The notes below the pieces were generated by a model. It did no database searches. It saw only the letters and a program-made list of their open reading frames with translations, and was not told the DNA's origin. A program made the translations under genes and the position numbers. Shown piece after piece: positions 58,037-60,116 of a stretch of 60,116 nucleotides of DNA. The first letter of the stretch is position 1; each line of letters starts with the position of its first letter. The stretch spans positions 1-60,116 of the forward strand of contig JAYMGJ010000468.1 of assembly GCA_037178675.1 (NCBI GenBank), written 5' to 3'. The stretch comes from Scleroderma bovista. Its lineage: Eukaryota; Basidiomycota; Agaricomycetes; Boletales; Sclerodermataceae.

Positions 58037-59486
58037 CTACGCCCATTTGTGGACGTCTTCTTCGGTGGGCCCAGCCGGGACGTCCGACGCCGCCAAATTG
58101 CACTGGTGGAAAGCACGAACTTGGTCCGGCTTGAAAGCCCCGACCACCGTGTGAAGGACGCCGCGGTTATGGAAGAGAACGAGATCCCGCTCTTTCCAGT
58201 CGTGGGGGTAGATCAGCTAAGGGGGTACTATTACGTCAGCGTTTACGGACAGCCAGAATAGGAGGTGTGGGAATGAACAATGAAACACAAGAACCCACCT
58301 GTGGCGCAATAGCGGGGCGCTGGAACTTGTAGAGAAGAGAGCGAACCTCGCAGAGATCCTTGAGATGGGTACCGTCCGGGTACAAGGCACCTTCCCGTTT
58401 GGCACCCTCGGGCAAGGGAGCTATGATAAGTTCCTGGACACCACAGGGGTGCACCTGGAAGTGTAACTCTCCGGTGACCGGGTTCTTCCACACCTACGGA
58501 TTTGGGGAATGAGGAACCGCGGTACATCGGAGCGGTGACTAGCATTGGCTTACCATGGGCAGGGTCTTGATCTTGGACTCGTCCCATTGCGGCAGGTCTG
58601 CCAAAGGGAGCTCGAGCCCCTCTGTTTCGATACCCAGGCCAGTTGGCATCGCACGGGCCGGAGCCATCCACATGTACGGATGTGGCGCATACCTTACTTT
58701 GGTGCGCACTGCGAGGCTCTTGTACTCCGGCGGCATGATGTCAAACATTGTCTTGCCAGAGACGAAAGCGGTGGTGCCGAGTGGCACAGGGAGCTCGTCG
58801 CCGGTGTCATCGTCATACTTGACGGTCTGCATTGGGCCTTCTGGGACAGTGACGCTGTACAGCGTGGTCACGCGAGGCGGGTTATATTCGTAGAGTGCGG
58901 CGTCGATGTGCCAGCGGTAGAAGCGGGTGTATCCCTTCTCTTCGTCCTCCTCGGATATGCGAGTCTTGTGGAAGGTGGTGTGAGACGGGTGCCTGAGCGC
59001 GGCGGACGCGAGACCCTCGTGGTTGTAGACCATGCCGTTCCCGATGAGCTGGACCTGGGGAACACGGGGGATGGTCTTGAGGTCGGGATGGAGAATAGAT
59101 TTCTTGGTCGACTGGGTCTTGTTATTTCCGTGTCCATAAGCCTCTGATTCTGGGTCAAATGCCTAGGGATATGGGGGTCGGTAACCGGACTAATAGAGAC
59201 GTAGTGCAAGTCCCGTTACCTTGGTCAAGGCATACTGCTGCTCTGGGGTGAGAGACACATTCCGGAAAAGGAGTGCGCTGTGCTGGTTGAGCGCATCTCA
59301 TGTGAATGATTGGCTATTAGAGGAGGTAGCAGTAAGACGGACCTTGTAGAGGGCGTCGTAAACCTCAGCGAACTGTTCTGGGGTGAGGTTGCCGGGGTCG
59401 ACGCCTTTCACCTCCCGGCCAAAGTCGACGAACTTGGATGGGTCTGCAGAGGGAGGGAGTGGGAGAGGGGTAAGCTCGATGGCCAT
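58037..59486 (-). CDS. Fe(II)/2-oxoglutarate xanthine dioxygenase (XanA-like, TauD family)
   Basis: Probably converts xanthine to urate with 2-oxoglutarate and O2, the fungal alternative to xanthine dehydrogenase. ATG at 59486 (MAIELTPLPLPPSADPSK). Family landmarks in order: NLTPEQFAEVYDALYK, then HSALLFRNVSLTPEQQYALT, KSILHPDLKTIPRVPQVQLI, FYRWHIDAALYEYNPPRVTT (iron His and Asp), ELPVPLGTTAFVSGKTMFD, VRYAPHPYMWM, WKNPVTGELHFQVHPCGVQE, and after an intron LIYPHDWKERDLVLFHNRGV followed by LHTVVG (distal iron His). It ends EEDVHKWA with TAG at 58037-58039. Introns are short, and phases were checked at APQ/LIYPHDW. No purine-pathway gene is adjacent. Confidence 0.88.
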
Positions 59487-60116
59487 TGCGAATGGAGTGA
59501 GAGGAGCAAGCAGTGTCTGCACCCGAGTTATCTACTGCAAGATGAGGTAAATGAGCACACAATCAACGCTAATAAAGACAACTGGATTGCCCTGGTGACT
59601 TGCAAGTCGGTTTAGAGCCACCCAATGACTCAGGAGACCGCAATTCAGCGACGTCAGGGTGAATGCGGGGCCCCAACCATGCCAAATTCAAACCGTGATC
59701 CGGTGTCTTTGTTCGTGGGCGTGTCCGTTGTCTGCATTCAACGCTAGATGGTGCTTAAGCAGGAGAAGGGCAGTATGAAACCTTTTTTTACGGGCAAGTT
59801 ACGTAGGAGGTATTCCTGTTCTGGTGTTCTTCGTGAGACGGCGTGCGTGCGTGCTTCGTGGTTACGAGTCACGACTCACACACTGCTCTTCTCGCTGACC
59901 ACCATCCATCTCCCGGGATGGCAGGGAGAAACCTACGGCAAAGAAAGAAAAATGGTTCGGTGCCCACCCCAGACCCCACTCCTCCCCATGAAACACAAGT
60001 CGACAATACTACGTCATTTTTGACAGGGATAATGTATGGTTTTGCATTCATAATATTAGCCTGCCTGGTATACCGGGCAAGTGTTTTCTCAGCGAACCAC
60101 CGACATGCGTCTGATG
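59487..60116. promoter_or_regulatory. Upstream region of the dioxygenase gene
   Basis: No recognisable gene. Contains a short GCGTGCGTGC run near 59840. The frame at 59748-60023 lacks any known domain. Likely the dioxygenase promoter and the edge of the next gene. Confidence 0.4.

Noticed and set aside
1..60116. CRISPR arrays, bacterial operons, rRNA or tRNA genes
   Set aside because: No regular spacer-repeat array, no Shine-Dalgarno-linked operons, and no clear tRNA A/B boxes with a cloverleaf were found by eye.

Overview
The window is a gene-dense stretch of a filamentous basidiomycete nuclear genome. Evidence seen: almost every gene is broken by short GT-AG introns (about 45-75 nt), non-ATG intergenic space is small, and the gene set is eukaryotic and fungal (Raptor, dynactin p150, centrin, GON7-like KEOPS subunit, Swi5, Lto1, fungal xanthine dioxygenase). 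The TKL-type kinase, the O-methylsterigmatocystin-oxidoreductase-like P450 and the C2H2 zinc-finger family look like Agaricomycetes, perhaps Cantharellales (Rhizoctonia/Ceratobasidium-like); that placement is inference from family resemblance, not a search.

Layout. 1-3.7 kb: no gene, GTC/GTG-rich low-complexity DNA with a minisatellite and CTTA-rich flanks. 3.8-5.0 kb (-): tyrosine-kinase-like kinase. 6.7-8.2 kb (-): family-16 methyltransferase. 8.2-11.9 kb: a complete-ended but internally deleted Helitron, inserted exactly in the start codon of the methyltransferase, carrying a truncated Rep protein and a second small spliced gene. 12.3 kb (+): GON7-like gene. 14.7-15.8 kb (-): multi-pass membrane protein with a reading-frame excursion. 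16.7-21.4 kb (-) dynactin p150Glued and 22.2-27.2 kb (+) Raptor/Kog1, head to head with a palindromic MITE in the shared promoter. 27.5 kb (+): RCC1-repeat protein. 29.2-29.7 kb (-): tiny four-exon Swi5. 30.8-32.9 kb (-): cytochrome P450. 33.2 kb (+): Lto1. 34.1-36.9 kb (-): copper amine oxidase. 37.7-40.4 kb (+): TPR protein. 40.7-41.6 kb (-): Pga1-like GPI-mannosyltransferase subunit.

41.5-48.1 kb is the most rearranged part: a unit containing the 5' end of the Pga1-like gene plus a C2H2 zinc-finger gene is tandemly duplicated; each copy is damaged in a different place; copy 2 carries a 1046-bp hAT-like MITE with an 8-bp target duplication whose empty site survives in copy 1. A third, more diverged and apparently intact zinc-finger paralogue sits at 47.3-48.1 kb, head to head with a centrin gene (48.3-49.2 kb). 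50.5-57.4 kb holds two divergently transcribed two-finger C2H2 transcription factors sharing an identical basic motif, separated by 3 kb without a recognisable gene. 58.0-59.5 kb (-): Fe(II)/2-oxoglutarate-dependent xanthine dioxygenase.

The genes are housekeeping and metabolic neighbours rather than one pathway. The best candidates for novelty are the transposon-gene interactions (Helitron in a start codon, MITE in a TOR/dynein-pathway promoter, reciprocal decay of duplicated zinc-finger genes).
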